A stretch of 64,000 nt of DNA. Source: Gymnogyps californianus (Eukaryota; Chordata; Aves; Accipitriformes; Cathartidae). This document shows positions 28,007-43,000 of this stretch, piece by piece (positions within the stretch are counted from its first letter, which is position 1; each line of letters opens with the position of its first letter). The DNA lies in the NCBI RefSeq assembly GCF_018139145.2, contig NC_059482.1, positions 22,157,332 to 22,221,331 on the forward strand. Direction: 5' to 3'. The notes beneath the pieces are model-generated. The model ran no database searches. It was not told where the DNA came from and saw nothing but the letters and a program-made list of their open reading frames with translations. Both the position numbers and the translations under genes were made by a program.

Positions 28007-31000
28007 GTAAGTAAACTAATGATGCTACAAAAGAAATTTTCGACAGAAAAAATGGGAGTGTCAAATGGAGTTTCTCTTCTCGTTTGAATTGTACTCTGCG
28101 GTGCTCTCCTGTGCGTTACTGTGTACTGTTTTCTGCGGTGTTGAGACTCGCAGCTTATGTCTCTGATATTCCTATTGGTTTCATCTGTCAAGTCATGGAA
28201 TATGGCAGCTCAGAGCTGAGACCAGTATTAACTTTGTAGTTATATATTAGGGTTAACTGCTGCTCTTGGAGTGTGGTATGCAAAGCTTTCCTAACTCCTT
28301 CAGCTTAAGTCTTTCAACTTTTGGACATTCCATAGAACACTGATTGGGAGAGGGAGGAAAACATACATTTACTGTTCAGAGTTGTTGCACTGAAAGCGTG
28401 AGTACATGGTTACTTATATCTGAATGCTTTCACTTACCTCGGATGGAAGTTTTTTGCTCATCTCATTCGATGAAGTGTGGCTTGGTGGTGAAGCCAAGCT
28501 GACTTTCTTGGCCCTGGGTTTTCAGAAGGCAGGCAGAGTAACTGCAGATTGAAACGCAAATATCTAAGATCTGGGCAGGAATTCTGGTTTAACTGACCCT
28601 TTTAAAAATAGCTCTGACTAGCAGGATGGACTAAAGAGCATTAGTTGCAGAGGAGTGCTTATGAGGAAGTGAATGTTACTGAGCCAGTTTTAGAAACTGG
28701 TTTACTTCAATTCCCAGCAGACAGCTGGGCCAGTTAAATTGTTTTTTTTCTTCTTACACCAGTGCAGTGCTGCAGTGATTTGAATCAGATTAGGAGGCCA
28801 GAGGGCTTAAGCAGATTGAGTTTCTGGTAACAGCTGCCTTCTTTAAAAGTGCATTCATTACTTATCTTGAGGAGAGAGGGGGTGATTTCAGCAGTATTCA
28901 CTGCTTAAAATGATCTCATAAGCCATGGAGATGGATTACATCTCTTGTAACTTTTGTAAAGTTTCCATGTTTTTGCAAGTTCGGTACTTGCAGGGGGCTC
29001 ATCTGAGATAATGCTGTCCTTTCGATCGCCGTTGATTTCGACACAATTTTTGCAGCAAGGTGTGACTGAGGCATGACTTGCAGATCTGTCATGAACACTT
29101 ACGTAAAGGATAATAAACATTTGTTTGATTTGGGACAAGATGTGGTTGATCTGCCATTCAGTTGGAATATAGATCTCTAAAACAGGGACAGATTGTTCCT
29201 TATCCTTCACGGCAGGCCTCTTAGACTCACTGTGGTGAGAGACTGGAACCTGGTCTGTGGAAATGGCTGGTTTGTGTATGTTTGGTTATAAGACAGATCT
29301 AGGATTTCAAGACTAAATTCCTAAAATCTCCATGATCCCTTGTCTTCTTTTAAACTTCCTGGTATTACTTTACTTTTGTGGTTGCTAGGACAATTTTTCA
29401 TTAGATAGTTGAAGAGAATATATGTGCATGCTTTAACTCTTTGTCTCACAGTACACTGCTTGGTGTAAATTTTTGGCATAATTCACTCAATTTTACAAAG
29501 CTTATATCTAAGCACACAGAGTATGTGGAAAACCATCCTTGGAGTTGTTCTTGTCACAGCTGACCAAAATTACACTTGCATTTAAATACATCACTTGCAA
29601 GCATAGCTGTGGCAAAGATTGAGCAACTAATTTCTGCTTAAACGTGCTTTCAGTAGTCATTTAACATAGGTGATGCTTTAAGACTGCTTTAAAAAATAGA
29701 ATGTATGTTAAAAAACCCCAACCTTTTTATGCATTTGTCAGAGACAAATTCTAAAGAATGGCTTCCTCTGAAGTGAGTTTTTGTTGTCTCCTTTTCCTAA
29801 ATTAGTGGTAAAGAGAGCCTGGTTGGAGAGGAGGGAAGGACTTTGCAGACAGATTCATCAAGGAAAGCAAAACTTTCTGGATGTAGAAAAGCAGAGTTAT
29901 TTTTGATCTAACCTTTTGTTTGCCTAAACAAAATCCAACTTGTCTCTGTATGATAAATCCAGCTATGGGTGGCTCAAACTTTATCCTGAGTCACAGACTG
30001 GCTGAGGTTGGAAGGCACCTCTGGAGGTCATCTGGTCCAACCTCCTGCTCAAACAGGGTCACCTAGAGCTGGTTGCCCAGAAATATGTCCAGACAGCTTT
30101 TGAGTACCTCCGCAACCTCTCTGGGCAGCTTGTGCCAGTGCTTGGTCACCCTCATGGTAAAGAAAAAAGTCAGTCTTTACAGATTATTTTATGATTGGGT
30201 ATGCTGTCTTGTAAATGTGCAAGAAGGCTGCCAATATGAAGGTTTCTTTCAGCTCTTTCTACAGGAAAACTAGCAATCCTCGTTCCCTGTTTCCTGCAAA
30301 AGCTTTTAGGTGAATGTAGCTAGAGTTGAAAGATGCTACAGTGCACTTCCAGTGTTCACTCTTCCCTCCCTCCCTGTATGTTAAATTTTCAAATTATTAA
30401 CCTTCTGAAGTTGCTTCTAAGCAAGGAAGCAATCTAATTCTGATGCAGAGGGGTTGTGCTGATGGCTTTAGTAGGTACAGTTTTCTAATGCATCTGTCTG
30501 CTTTGTTGAGTTTGTCTTGGTCATAGCACCAAATAGTTCACTAGGAGATTGATCCAGCTTCATGCCAGTCTTGTTACCACACCTAAATCTATGTATTTAA
30601 TTGGGGTTGCCTAAAAGAATTGCCCGTTTTCTGAAGCCTGAGCTAACTAGTAGAACTTGCTGTCAATTCAGTTTTGCTGCCTTTTGCACCAATCTGAGCA
30701 TCTTCCTACCTAATCATGGGGGATGGTTGCATTTGAAGACAGTGCTGTCAACGTAACTGGAGTGGGCTATTTACTCTGGACTGACATACCATGAGCATAT
30801 ATATTCTAGCCTCTGGGTAAGAAGCAGAGCTATATCTGACTCGGATGTTTCTTTCCAGCTGAACAAAACTTGGCAGCCACTGGAATAAGCAGGCTGTGAG
30901 GGGAAAGGAAGCGTAGTGTCAGATAATGGTAGAAGAATTGAGATGAGAACAATCAAACAGCAGAGCCGGAGTGGACACAGCCTGAAGCCATGCTGTTTGT

Positions 31001-34000
31001 CTTTTTGCACAAAGAAACTACCGGCAAACAAGGATATTTATGACGGGGTGAAGCAGTGGGCTTGGTGGAGGCAGTCAGAGCATAGGCAGAGCTGCTGGTT
31101 TGTACTGGCACATGTTGTGTCTGTCCTGCAGCTTAGAAAGGGGGAAACAATGGCAAAAATTTTGCCAATAGATGAAGGTTGGATTTGCTGTTAGCTGCTA
31201 CTATTTGGACAAAAGAGGCAAGCTACTGGTGATTAAGTGACTTCAAATTTCTGCCAGTATGGATTTTATTAAAAACAACTAATGCTGTCCAGTTAGATGA
31301 GGTTTAAAGGAATGAATAAGCACTGAAACAACCTGAAGGTACTTGAAATAACAAAGCTGATGAGCTGGTCTGTAGCCAAGAGTTAAACTTAAGGCAAATG
31401 ATAGGGGATGCTAACAAAAATGTTACATTGTTGTTAAGATTCAGTAATGAGTGATAGGTGTTGCATATTAACAAATGCAGAGCACCTATTTATGACTGAG
31501 GTACAGAATTCAGTTGAATGAGGCCTAATGACAGGGGAAAGACTGGGTAAAAGGTCTCAGCTGCAGGTGTTCGGCATGTGGGATTTGATTTGAAAGCTTG
31601 CTAATGAGCAAGTTTGGGATGGACTTTTTTCTTTAGATGGCAGGAAACACTTCCTGTATAGTATTCCCTTATGTCTTAAAAGACCCTGGAGTAAGGGTAG
31701 TCAAGTCAGTCACGACCAGGAGACAACGTAGAACCTGCCTGCAAGATCAGTGAAGGTGCTGTATGATGGCTTGTCTCTGGGATAAATTCCTGCTACATAG
31801 GCATAGCACAGAGGTGCAAGCTGTCCCAAGGCTGTACTCTTGTGGAGTTAGGCACTGTAGCTGTGGGGAAAAGTGAGGCCATGGCACTGTGTGGATTCTG
31901 AGCTGCTTTGGTGGCAGAGAAGCTTGAAATCATCTTCTAGGTGACCTGAAAACTGCTTTTTACTTAGCTTTTTAAGAATACTACCCATGTGGCTTCTGTG
32001 CCAATGACTTGTGTCTAGATTCTGTCTTTCTCTTCATTTACAGTTTTCATTTGCAAATAGGGCTAATTACTTGGTTTCTAGGTTACTGATTAAAAAGGCA
32101 TGTTCTTAGCAGTTTTGTTAAAACTGTAGATGACTTAACCACTAGAAGTACCGCTGTATCCACGGTACTAGACCAAGATCTTGCTCTGTAATAACTGTTT
32201 GCTACCAAATTGTTTTGTTTTGTTTTCCCAGATTGTGAATAGGCACGGTCCCGAGGCAGACAGGCATTTACTACGCTGTCTATTCTCGCACGTGGATTTC
32301 AGTGGCGATGGTAAAAGCAGTGGCAAAGATTTTCATCAGGTACAGTTTGCACTGAGGTGTCTGCTTATTAGTTTTGGTTGTTAAAAATCTGCAATAGCAT
32401 TTGATCCATTTTAAGCACAAAAGCAGATTAGAGGTAGTAGCTTCAAGCGAACTTCTTTTCTGGTAGGTGGCCTTTCAGCTGCAAGCACCTTTTGCCAGTC
32501 CTCAAGTCAGAAGACAACAAATTGTTGATATGACTCTTACAGTCGCTTGATCTGGAAAAACAGATAGCTTCAGTACAATTGCTCTTTCTACTGCATGCAG
32601 TGCTCTATTTTGAAAGCCTTTATTTGTGTTTTAAAACTTTGTCCAAATCTACTGACTGGCACTTCTGGTGCTGGCTATGTCAGTTCTCAGGAGTGTTTTC
32701 ATCCTTAAGCAATTTTGCCACAGACTTTTTAGCTCATAAACAGGAATCAAATATTCTTAGATTGTCTGTTGCAATGTGTGAGGATGCTTACAGAAAATGA
32801 AACATTGCACAGATGATGGAGAATGTTTGATCACTTTTTCAGTCTGAAAAAAACCAAACTAAACCTGCAGAAAACTTGAATGAAAATAAACTAGTTAATG
32901 AGAATTTGGGCACTTACAAGATGTAAACACCTTATCTTTGTTTAGTTTTACTGCACACAGTAGAAGTTTTGTTTTATTGTCCTGTTACAAAACAATATGA
33001 GTGTTGAAGTTACCCTGTTCTTTTCAGACTCAATTTCTGATCCAGGAGTGTGCGTCGCTGATTACAAAACCAAACTTTATCTCGACGCTGTCCTACGCCA
33101 TTGACAATCCGTTGCACTATCAGAAGGTTTGTATGCTTCTTGAAGGGGATCCCCGTGTCAGAAACTGCAGTGAATTGGTCTGTAGGAAACCAGCTGGTTT
33201 TCTCTTGTGTTTTTCCTGGGTTTTTTTTTATGGCTAAGATTGGTTGTACTAAAGTCTTCAAAAATTGAGCTTGCCCAGAAGTTGGGGGTTTTTTTTGTTC
33301 TTAAACAGAGCAAGTTATTCACTCAGAATGACTGCAAACTAATTTTAAAGCTTAATCTAACGTCAGTACTTTATGGCTTGTTTGTGGCAGCCAGAACCAA
33401 AATAAATTATCAGTGCTCCTGTTTCTTTCAATATGAAAGCCGTGATTGTGGTTTAATAGTGAAAGAGTGGGATATGCAAAAGAAGCTTTTAGTCTAGATG
33501 TATCCAAAAATAGTTCTAAAGATGTTTGTTTAGCCATATAAGCTTTGTGTTAACCTGCAGCAGAATAGTTACTGATATTCCAGACCTGCAAATGGACTCT
33601 AGATAGCCTGCCACGTTACAAATGAGACTAATCCCATAACAGCTTCCATTTAACTCTTCTTACCTGTTTCAGAGTCTAAAGCCTTCACCCCATTTATTTG
33701 CCCAATTGAGTAAAGTCATCAAATTAAGTAAAGTTCAAGAGGTAGGTGAACATTTATTTCGAAAATATTTTAATATTTTTTGACTAGCTTGTTAGAAGGA
33801 TGATGTCCCCTCACTATGATGTTTGTTCTTGTTTGTAGGTGATTTTTGGTCTTGCTTTACTGAACTCTTTCAGCTCAGATCTACGAGGTTTTGGTAAGTG
33901 AAACTTCCAAAGTACTGCAGCAGGGACACCTTTTTTCTTTTTAAGCAGTGGGCTTTCTAGATGGATAGGTGTGTGCCTGCGTGACCTGAGTAATGCAAGA

Positions 34001-37000
34001 CCTTGCAATTAGTGGTGCCATTGAAGTCTAACACCATTTTGAGAGGAGCAATAGATAGCACAGTCGTCTTGTCTTATATGAAGTTGAAGGTCCCTCCCAT
34101 GAATGACTTGCTAGGTAATGAATCAAATTGAGGTGCTGTGATACCTTACCTTTTAGGTGTCCGTTAATATTTGAGTTCTGAGGTATGCATTATGAGACTT
34201 CTATTTAAATCTGAACTGTTGTGGCTTGTGGTCAACAAACTCAGATTAAGAGAATGGTACCTAGCTAAAAAGAGTCTTCATATTAAAAAGAAATTTCAGG
34301 TTTTGACTCTAGCCTCTTTTGTTTTCGAAAGCTGCCCAGTTTATCAAACAGAAACTCCCGGATCTTTTGCGCTCTTACATTGACGCGGACGTCAGTGGAA
34401 ATCAAGAAGGTGGCTTCCAAGATATTGCAATAGAGGTCCTGCACCTTCTCCTCTCCCATCTCCTTTTTGGGCAGAAGGGAGCCTTTGGGGTAGGACAGGA
34501 ACAGATTGACGCTTTCCTCAAAACATTACGTAGAGGTAAGTGTGGTGGTGTTCAGGAAGCCTGACTAAATGCAAACTTTGAAATGGATTTTTGTAACTTA
34601 CTGTCAGTGCAGACTGCTGCTGAAATGGTGGGGAGCTTGGTGAGGTAAAACTCAGTAAATTTTCATAACTCTGAACTGACAGAAAAATACCGCTGTTCGG
34701 GCATCGGGCCATAATGTACTGTTTTTCTTTCAATGAGCAGTAATGTGGTCTCATGTTTGGGTTTTTGAAAAGTGGTGATAAATAAGCATTAAGTAGGGGA
34801 TATTCAAGTCTGTGCTTGCTTGCTTGTGTGGGATGGTATTTGTGGATTTAACTGAAGCAACTTGGTGCACTGTAGTTGAAAAACTTGAACTCCTTACAGT
34901 GTAAGAAACATACATTACTATTTCAAACAGGTAGATTTTAAGGACTGGGTTGTTTATATTGGGTGCAGATCTGTGAGGAAACACCAGCACAGCAAGGGAA
35001 GTGTTTTTGAATAAAACTCTGGTTCATTTCCTGGAAGCTACCATGGTCCTTGTGTGATGGCAGGGGACGTTATCGATATGGTAGTCTCTTCCTTCTGGAA
35101 ACAACAGTGGTTGCTGTAAATCCATCAGAATAAGGAGGATTTGGACTCAAGAAGCTAACTGAATTTAACTCAAACCACTCCTTGGTTCTGCACACACCTA
35201 GAGGAAGGCACCCTTTATACAAGAGCAAAATATTTGTTTAAGTTTAACTTCTTAGTTCATACTTACTTTAATGAAGATTAGTGTATTAGCTTCTGTAATT
35301 CCGCTCGCTTTGCTTTGGGAAATTGGGAACTCTTCTCTGAATCGCCCCAAAGGGTATGGAGACATTATGTATCATCTTAAAGATAATGCTGTCTCAGGAA
35401 GACCCACCCATAAGGTGTCTTTGCTGTTTTCCACTGTGACCAGAACTCTCATCCATGCATCTGATCCTCTCGTTACTGTGTCTCTCTTAAACTTTGCTTC
35501 CCTGGAAGGAAGAAGGGAGTATTCTCTCTTTCCGTGCCCAAGTGCCTGGTTTAGATTTGCTGGACTTCTTAGACTCAATAGCAGATCCTTTGTTTCCTAA
35601 TACTTCCTGAGTTGGAGGAGAGGCTTTTGCTGTACTGCTGTATTGTTTCCTGCTTTGTGCTTTTTTTGGATGACTCTTGTTAGTGACAGTCTAGTTCTAA
35701 ACTTACCACCAGCGCAGCTGCTAGCCCTTTTGCGCAGCTGCAGTGAACCTGTATGAACTTAATCTGTTTTACATTCTTGTTCTCTAGGAATATCCAAGTG
35801 CCAGTAGAGAACTAGGAGGTGGGATGGAGGGATGCTGCATGAGTGCCCTTTTGATTTCTGCAGCAGCAGGGAAACTCTAGCACAGCAGTCAAGTTATTTT
35901 GAATAGTCACTTGCATGCAACTGGTGTTCTGGGTTTTTTGTCACTATTGTGTTACTCTTGCCTTTAGATTTTCCCCAGGAGCGTTGCCCTGTGGTGCTTG
36001 CACCACTTCTATACCCTGAAAAACGGGACATTCTAATGGACAGGATCCTGCCTGATTCTGGAGGGATAGCCAAAACCATGATGGAGAGTTCTCTGGCAGA
36101 TTTCATGCAAGAAGTTGGCTATGGCTTTTGTACAAGGTTTGTAGGAAAATGTGATATTCAAGCATCTTGGGTGGCGGTGGTTTTCCTTCTTGTTTCTTGA
36201 GGCAAAAGGTAAAGAACACTTAAAGTACTAAAATAACTAGAACCTCATTAAGTATTATGAGGTCATTTGTTTTGATTCCTGTTTTATAGTTTGCTTTCTT
36301 CTAAAGTGTATTGCATGTCTCTTGAGATTGTGCAGGATTTTGTCATGGTAAGAAGTGCTAGGTAAAGGTATTCAAATTCCTTGTGAAGGTTTTATAAGAA
36401 TTTGACCATCACCCTTATTTTAAGTAAAAACAAAGTGGCTAGGTAGGCATAAATTCCAACTAAATCCTACTAGATCTTTGGAAAAACTTTGCTTTTGTGA
36501 CACTCCTGTTTGCTCGCTGTCCCTGTGAAACAGATTACAGAAGAACTGAAGGCAATAGTGTCATTTCAAGAGAGTTGACCAGCAGCAGCTTTCTGTTTGT
36601 ACTGGGTTTTGATCAGTGTGGTACACAGTATGATTGAGATTGTTTGTAGCTGTAGAATCTAATTAGGATAGTAAATTGCTAGAGTATCTTGACAGCTGCA
36701 TCAGTCTTTCCCTGCTTAGGCTTATTTTGGTAAAAATACAGCTGTCTTAAACTTGCCCTGGGTTTGTGTGTATATTCGTAGACATACATTACCCACATCT
36801 TCAATAGTGTTCCATATGCTTGCTCTCTGCCCCTAGTCTGAGATGTTAGATGGGCAGCTCTGTTAATGTGACTTGCTGGAGCCGCGTGAAACGGGCTGTC
36901 ATCCATAGAGCTCTGTGGGTTTGCGGGAATGGTGTCAGCAGGACTAAAGATCTTTGCTTATAGCACCTAGCACAAGTATTGCATTACATGGGCTATTGGT

Positions 37001-40000
37001 TTATATACACATGTGAATTGGAATAGTTGCTAGAAAAGTGGAAGGAGAAGCTAGACTTTAGTCAGAAGCTGTCTGTTGAAGAGTTAATTTGAATATATTA
37101 AAAGTTTATTTCCTGCTGTATATCAGCTATCTGCACAAACCCAGCCCAATTTTTAATGCAGTTTTTTAAGGATTTAGGATAGTGCTCTAATACTGGTAGT
37201 GATAACAGGAGCCTGCAAGTGTGTGGCTGGTTTTGAAGGGGGCCTTAGTCTTAGCCCTCAGTATGAACCTAACAGGTTTTTTTAAAGGAAGATTCATTAA
37301 GAAGCATAAGCTAAGAGAAGTAAATGATTCTGTGTTTTAAAGACTATTGACTACTTTGGGGAGGTGATACTAACGTAAGTTTCTGTTTCAACAGTGAAGT
37401 AAGGAAACATAAAATATAAATGTGTTGGAAGATACTGAAAATTATTTCCTTTGTTAACATGTGCCTGTTAATAAAACATTGTTTATATCTGTATTGATGT
37501 TGTATAAATCTTGTTGGCCTAATTATGAAGTGTTCACAAAGTGAAACAAAATTTGCAAAAAAGGCCTTCAGTTCTAAAATTTAAACTTAAGCATCTGCTC
37601 ATTGTTTGCTCTCTTGGCTCCTCAAAGGTTTTTGCTAGTGACCTCTGATCAGAGACATCATGGCTTGCATCAGGCTAAAAGGCATACTTCCACAGCCTAC
37701 CTTTTGAACAGTGCACGTCATCATTTGAAACATGCATTCTCAAAAGCCTTTGTTTCACTTTTAGCTAGCAGAAAACTTCAGACTTTGAAGCTCTGTATCA
37801 CAGGTCAATACATGGAAGTGCTTTTAACAGAAAACAGCACTAAACCCACCCTGTGCCTTTACTTTGACAGAGCATAGCCTGTGAAACATCTCTCACTGTC
37901 ACTTAAGTAGACCCGGCTTTGAACTGAATACATGGCACAGTATGTTTCATGGAAATAATTGCACGGACTTTCTACTGGATTTCTCTTCTTGCTTGTCCTG
38001 GAATTTTGTGATGTTGGATCACTTGACTAACATAACTGAAGTTGAGTGAATGGTCATATTTTACAGTCTGCAATTAGTTTCTCCCAACAATCTGTGTGCT
38101 GTCCTAACTGTACTCACAGGTCTTGTTTTGGTCTGTCTGTCTTATGTTGTGCCTCAGTGAAACCTGCTTTCGTATTAAGATCTCTCTGTTTTGTTGCATC
38201 TTAGTGTCGAAGAATGTCGCAACATAATCATGCAGTTTGGTGTTCGGGAAGTCACGGCTGCCCAGGTTGCCAGGGTTTTGGGGATGATGGCTCGAACTCA
38301 TTCGGGGTTGACGGATGGTATTCCATTACAAGTGAGTGGCCTGCTGGGGTGGGGATTATATATATTTTAATCAGCAGAAAATGAGGAGTTAAAATGCTAG
38401 CCTCTAGTAATTTAAGAATTGCTTTTATTGTTCAACACTTACACTTCTAACTGTTCTGCTGTAAATGTCTGTAATACATTCTTGAATGAATGATTCTCAG
38501 AAGTGTGCAACTGGTGTCATTACTGGTCTGAACTTCTGCTTACCTTCATAGTGCAGGGAGTTCTGTAGCTAGTGGCTTTTGAGACTACTTTTATTGTTAA
38601 CTAGTATTTGATTGAGTGTATTTAACTTGCAGTCTATTTCGGCTCCTGGCAGTGGGATTTGGAGTGATGGGAAAGATAAAAGTGATGGAGCACAAGCCCA
38701 TACCTGGAATGTGGAGGTCTTAATTGACGTTCTTAAAGAGCTGGTAAGTTTTGTGAGCATCTTGGTCTTTTATGCGGAATACCTGAAAGAAGGGCATGTC
38801 TTAGCATGGATATAAGCTTTTTAAGCTCCTAGCAGCCTGAATGGCTTTGAATCACATTAATGTAATTGTGCTGCTGTACTTAAACGATTGGTGTTTTTTT
38901 CCTCATGAACAAGAATATTTTGAGGAACTGTGGGAAGTAAAAGCTTGCCTGAATGGCTAACTTGGGTGCAACTTCAGAATTATTCCACACTGCTTCCACC
39001 TACTCCAGCATGTGTTCTCTGAGGGTTTTTGTGTTTGAACTTATTTCTGACAGTGCATTGGGCACAGTCTTGTGCATCGGGCACCTTGTTTTGAAAAGCT
39101 TCTCACTGTAGGTGTTAATGATGAAAATGAAACAAAATATTTTTGTAGCTACTCATTCCAAAACTCATGCTTCTTGCGTACGATGATGCTTCAGAAATAG
39201 GAAAGTTTTTCCACTGCTTTATAAGCAGCAGTTTTTGTAATTAACTCAGTGAAATGTGAGTACCATTTCCTTTGCCTACCTTATATTGGGTGATTTTTGT
39301 TTTTCCCTGTATGTTCCCTCTACTCTATGCAGGAGTCACTGTTTTGTTTTTTTCTAAACCTTGGAACATACACCTAGCTTTGCCTTTGGTGCTCACCCAT
39401 CTCTGAAGTGAGTGGTCTGTGTTCCACAATGGCCATAGTTCCCTCCAAGCTCCCTCGTCCGTATGGTTTCACACTATTGCTGAAAATCTAATAGGTGCTT
39501 TGCAAGTACTTGCAGTGTACCTTCTTGAAAAGGAAAAGCAAGTTCTGCTTGCCAGTGAGTCAGACCCTTCTGCCTTTTATTGGAGGGCGTATGAAAGCCT
39601 GCAAAAGGAATGAGTTAGCGTGCTAAGAAAGGAGCTATGTGTTTGGGTGCGTTTGGGCTTTTTTTTTTTTTGAAGACTTGTTAATGAAATGTTTGGAAGG
39701 ATAGACAGCTACTGCCTGTAGTGCGGGGGGAAGTACAATCTCACAGGTTAGTTTCAAACATTAACTTGCATCAAGTTCTCACAACTATCTAAATCCTGTT
39801 CTTTTTAAAACAACCTTGCTTTCAACTACAAGTCGGGTGGATGTTAAGCTGGATAAAATACTGATGAAGAGGGGTTCTTACAAGACAGTACTGAAGATTG
39901 TAATGTTCAAGGCTGACTATCTCTTGTTCTTCTGGTTGCAGAATCCTAGCCTGGACTTCAAAGTAGTAACCTATGAATTGGACCATCCGGGATTTCAGAT

Positions 40001-43000
40001 TCGTGACAGCAAGGGCCTGCATATTGTGGTGTTTGGCATCCAGAGAGGGCTGGGCATGGAAGTTTTTCCAGTTAATGCCATATACAGACCTTGGAAGCAT
40101 GCAGAGGGCCAGGTAGGTTTACCGACATTTCTGCTGTATATCTGTACAACACTTGGGAAGTTCCTGAATTTCTTGAATGGCAAATGTGGATTGGTAATGT
40201 GAATTTTTAGACAAGCCACATTTGAGAACTTGGCCTGTAAGGCATAGGCCTCTCAGGTATGTTACTGAAGTACAGTCTGTTAATTGAACAGCGTCTGCAT
40301 TGTTTGGGAGGAGATCGTCACTTGCTATACATGTGTGACAACACCTTCGGTTTTAGCAGAGTTCTGATGTGTAATGCAGCTGAGGGTAGAACTGTTGCTG
40401 CGTGGCTGTGCTCTGAGGTTTGTACCTGGTTACACAAAAAGGCTACAGCTTTGTGCAGACAAGTACCCGTAGCACACCTGTATCTGTCCCTTTCAGAAAT
40501 CCTGGGAGGAGAAGGGTGAGGTTCAGTCTTGCGTAAAACACGTTGATAGTAAATCTTGACTCATCTCTACTGCTTTGTTGATTTGCATTGTTCTCAGAAA
40601 TAATGGCAGTTGATAAAGTGGAAGGAACCTGAAACTCTAAATATCTGAACTATTTCTGATGTCTTTTATTCCAGCTCTCCTTCATTCAACATTCCCTCAT
40701 AAACCCTGACATCTTCTGTTTTGCTGACTACCCTTGTCATACTGTTGCCACAGACATCCTGAAAGCACCACCAGAGGATGACAATCGAGAAATTGCTACA
40801 TGGTAAACCTGCTCTCAACTGCTTTTCATACCTAGTGTTAGAGTAAGATTACTTGTCTGGTCAAATGTGGCTTTATCTCCATGCAACCAGATTTATTTGT
40901 AGCTGTGTGTACATTGCAGTAGATCAGCCATTAGTATTTGTTTCATGTTTGATCGGTGAAAGTTCTGATATTATCAGAACTACCTATGTACTTCCCTAAT
41001 ACTTGAAAATGTACTGCCAGTTCTTGCTTTTATTGGAGTCTTCTGGTTGTCTGGAGAATTTCTGCTGATGTATTTTGGCAGATACTGTGAGCTGAGAGGA
41101 GGCGATAGAGGAGATAAGAATTTAAATCTGTCTATCCCAGGATGACATTAAAGAAACTTGCTCTGCTTGCATGAAAGAAGTCCTGGGATTTAAATAGTAA
41201 ATTTACATAGCTATTGCTGAGTTGTTGCATAAAGCTGACTAGTGTGACGTTCTGAGCTGACCTTTACAGCCCTTCTTTTGATACAGCTGTGTAGCTGATT
41301 TCAATGAAGATATTGGCTTCTATTTCCATTGTATGGCCCAAAATAGGGAATTGGAGGATGGGGAATACGGGTAAATGGGGGAAGATGGCAATGATTACTT
41401 GTCTGTAAAGCAGACAGAACAAGTAGAGTATCTTCACGAAGTTTTACAGGTGGGGACTCAGAGGTGTTTAAAAAAGTGTATTCCATTTCTGGAAGTACGC
41501 TTTAAGCTAAATTATCCAAGTGACCCACCTCAAGCTGAATTTTTTCAACATCAGCTTTCAATTCTCCCTCTTCCCTAACAGAATCAGAAGCTCTTAAGCT
41601 CTTAAATTGGTTTATTTAAAAAAAAAAAAAGGGAATTACTTTCATGGTTAAGAATGGTCTTGTAGGCTTAATTGTATGTGATAAGAGCTGCAATATCAGG
41701 TTGTTTTCAGTGGGCATTGCTTTATATCATCTTACAGTTGTTGCTACAAAATGCTTGAATCCAGATCCTGTAAGCTAACTATTTTGTAACTTTCGCGGGG
41801 TGTGTGTCTATTTGTTTTTCTTCTTTTGTTAGGAAGAGCCTGGATTTGATTGAATCTCTGTTACGATTGGCAGAAGTGGGACAGTATGAGCAGGTTAAGC
41901 AGCTCTTCAGTTTTCCTATCAAGCATTGCCCAGATATGTTGGTATTGGCCTTATTGCAGATCAACACGTCCTGGCATACCTTGCGCCATGAACTCATCTC
42001 CACGCTCATGCCAATTTTCCTTGGCAACCATCCCAACTCTGCCATCATTTTGCACTATGCATGGCATGGACAGGTAAGTGTTTTCACTGGAGTGTGCCTG
42101 TAGTTTGTTCATGTAACTGAAAGCTTTTTAAGTGGGTTGAACAGTTAGAACAACAGTGCTTCTATTGGTTTATGAACTGGGTAATTTAAAACCCAAGAGG
42201 TAAATTATCAGTGGTTTAAGCAGAGTAATACAAGTTGTCTCCTCCCCGTCTTGAAGCAAACTGTTGTGATTTTCTTTGGGGAAATACATTCAGAACAAAG
42301 ATATAATGTTCCCTGAGAAAATGTTCCTGGAAAAGTAGAGACACCAAAGTTAAGGGACTTTTTTTAACCTTTCAGTTTTAACCGAAGTTGACCAAAGTTT
42401 GATTTTTAAAAAACAAAAGAACACCAAAAACCTCACAACAGCAACAACCACCCCCACCAAACTCCCAACCTCACACATTTAAAGTGTAGAAACTTGAAGC
42501 AGTAAGAGGTGAGGAGGTTTAAACCAAAATAATCTCCATTGTACTTCCTAAAAGATGGAGGCTATTCTAGGTATAAAGAAACTACTTACACCATAAGTTT
42601 TAAGAGTCTAGGATGTTTTCTGAAAACTTAAGACTGACTGCTGACCTTTTTCAAGGAGAGCTTCCATGTAGAGACAGGATAACTCTGTATGCAAATCCTG
42701 TGCTTTTAATGGGCATTTTAAGTAGGCTTTTATGCATTTGCCTTTTGGTATGGCCTTCATCATTGTGTCCACTGGTAGTTAAGCAAATAGGAGTCATAAG
42801 AAGAAACTTAAGGCAGAGGAAGCCTCTGGGGTGGGAGGGAATCTGCATTAGGAAACACCTTGCCCTGTTCAAGTAGAGTTAATGATAAGAAGCTTGACCT
42901 CTGAGGTCTTGGTCCACATTCACTGTGAAATTATGGCTATTTGCTAGCTGAAGTGCTATGAACGTTTTATATTTTTCCCAATAAAAGTCTTTAAATTGAA

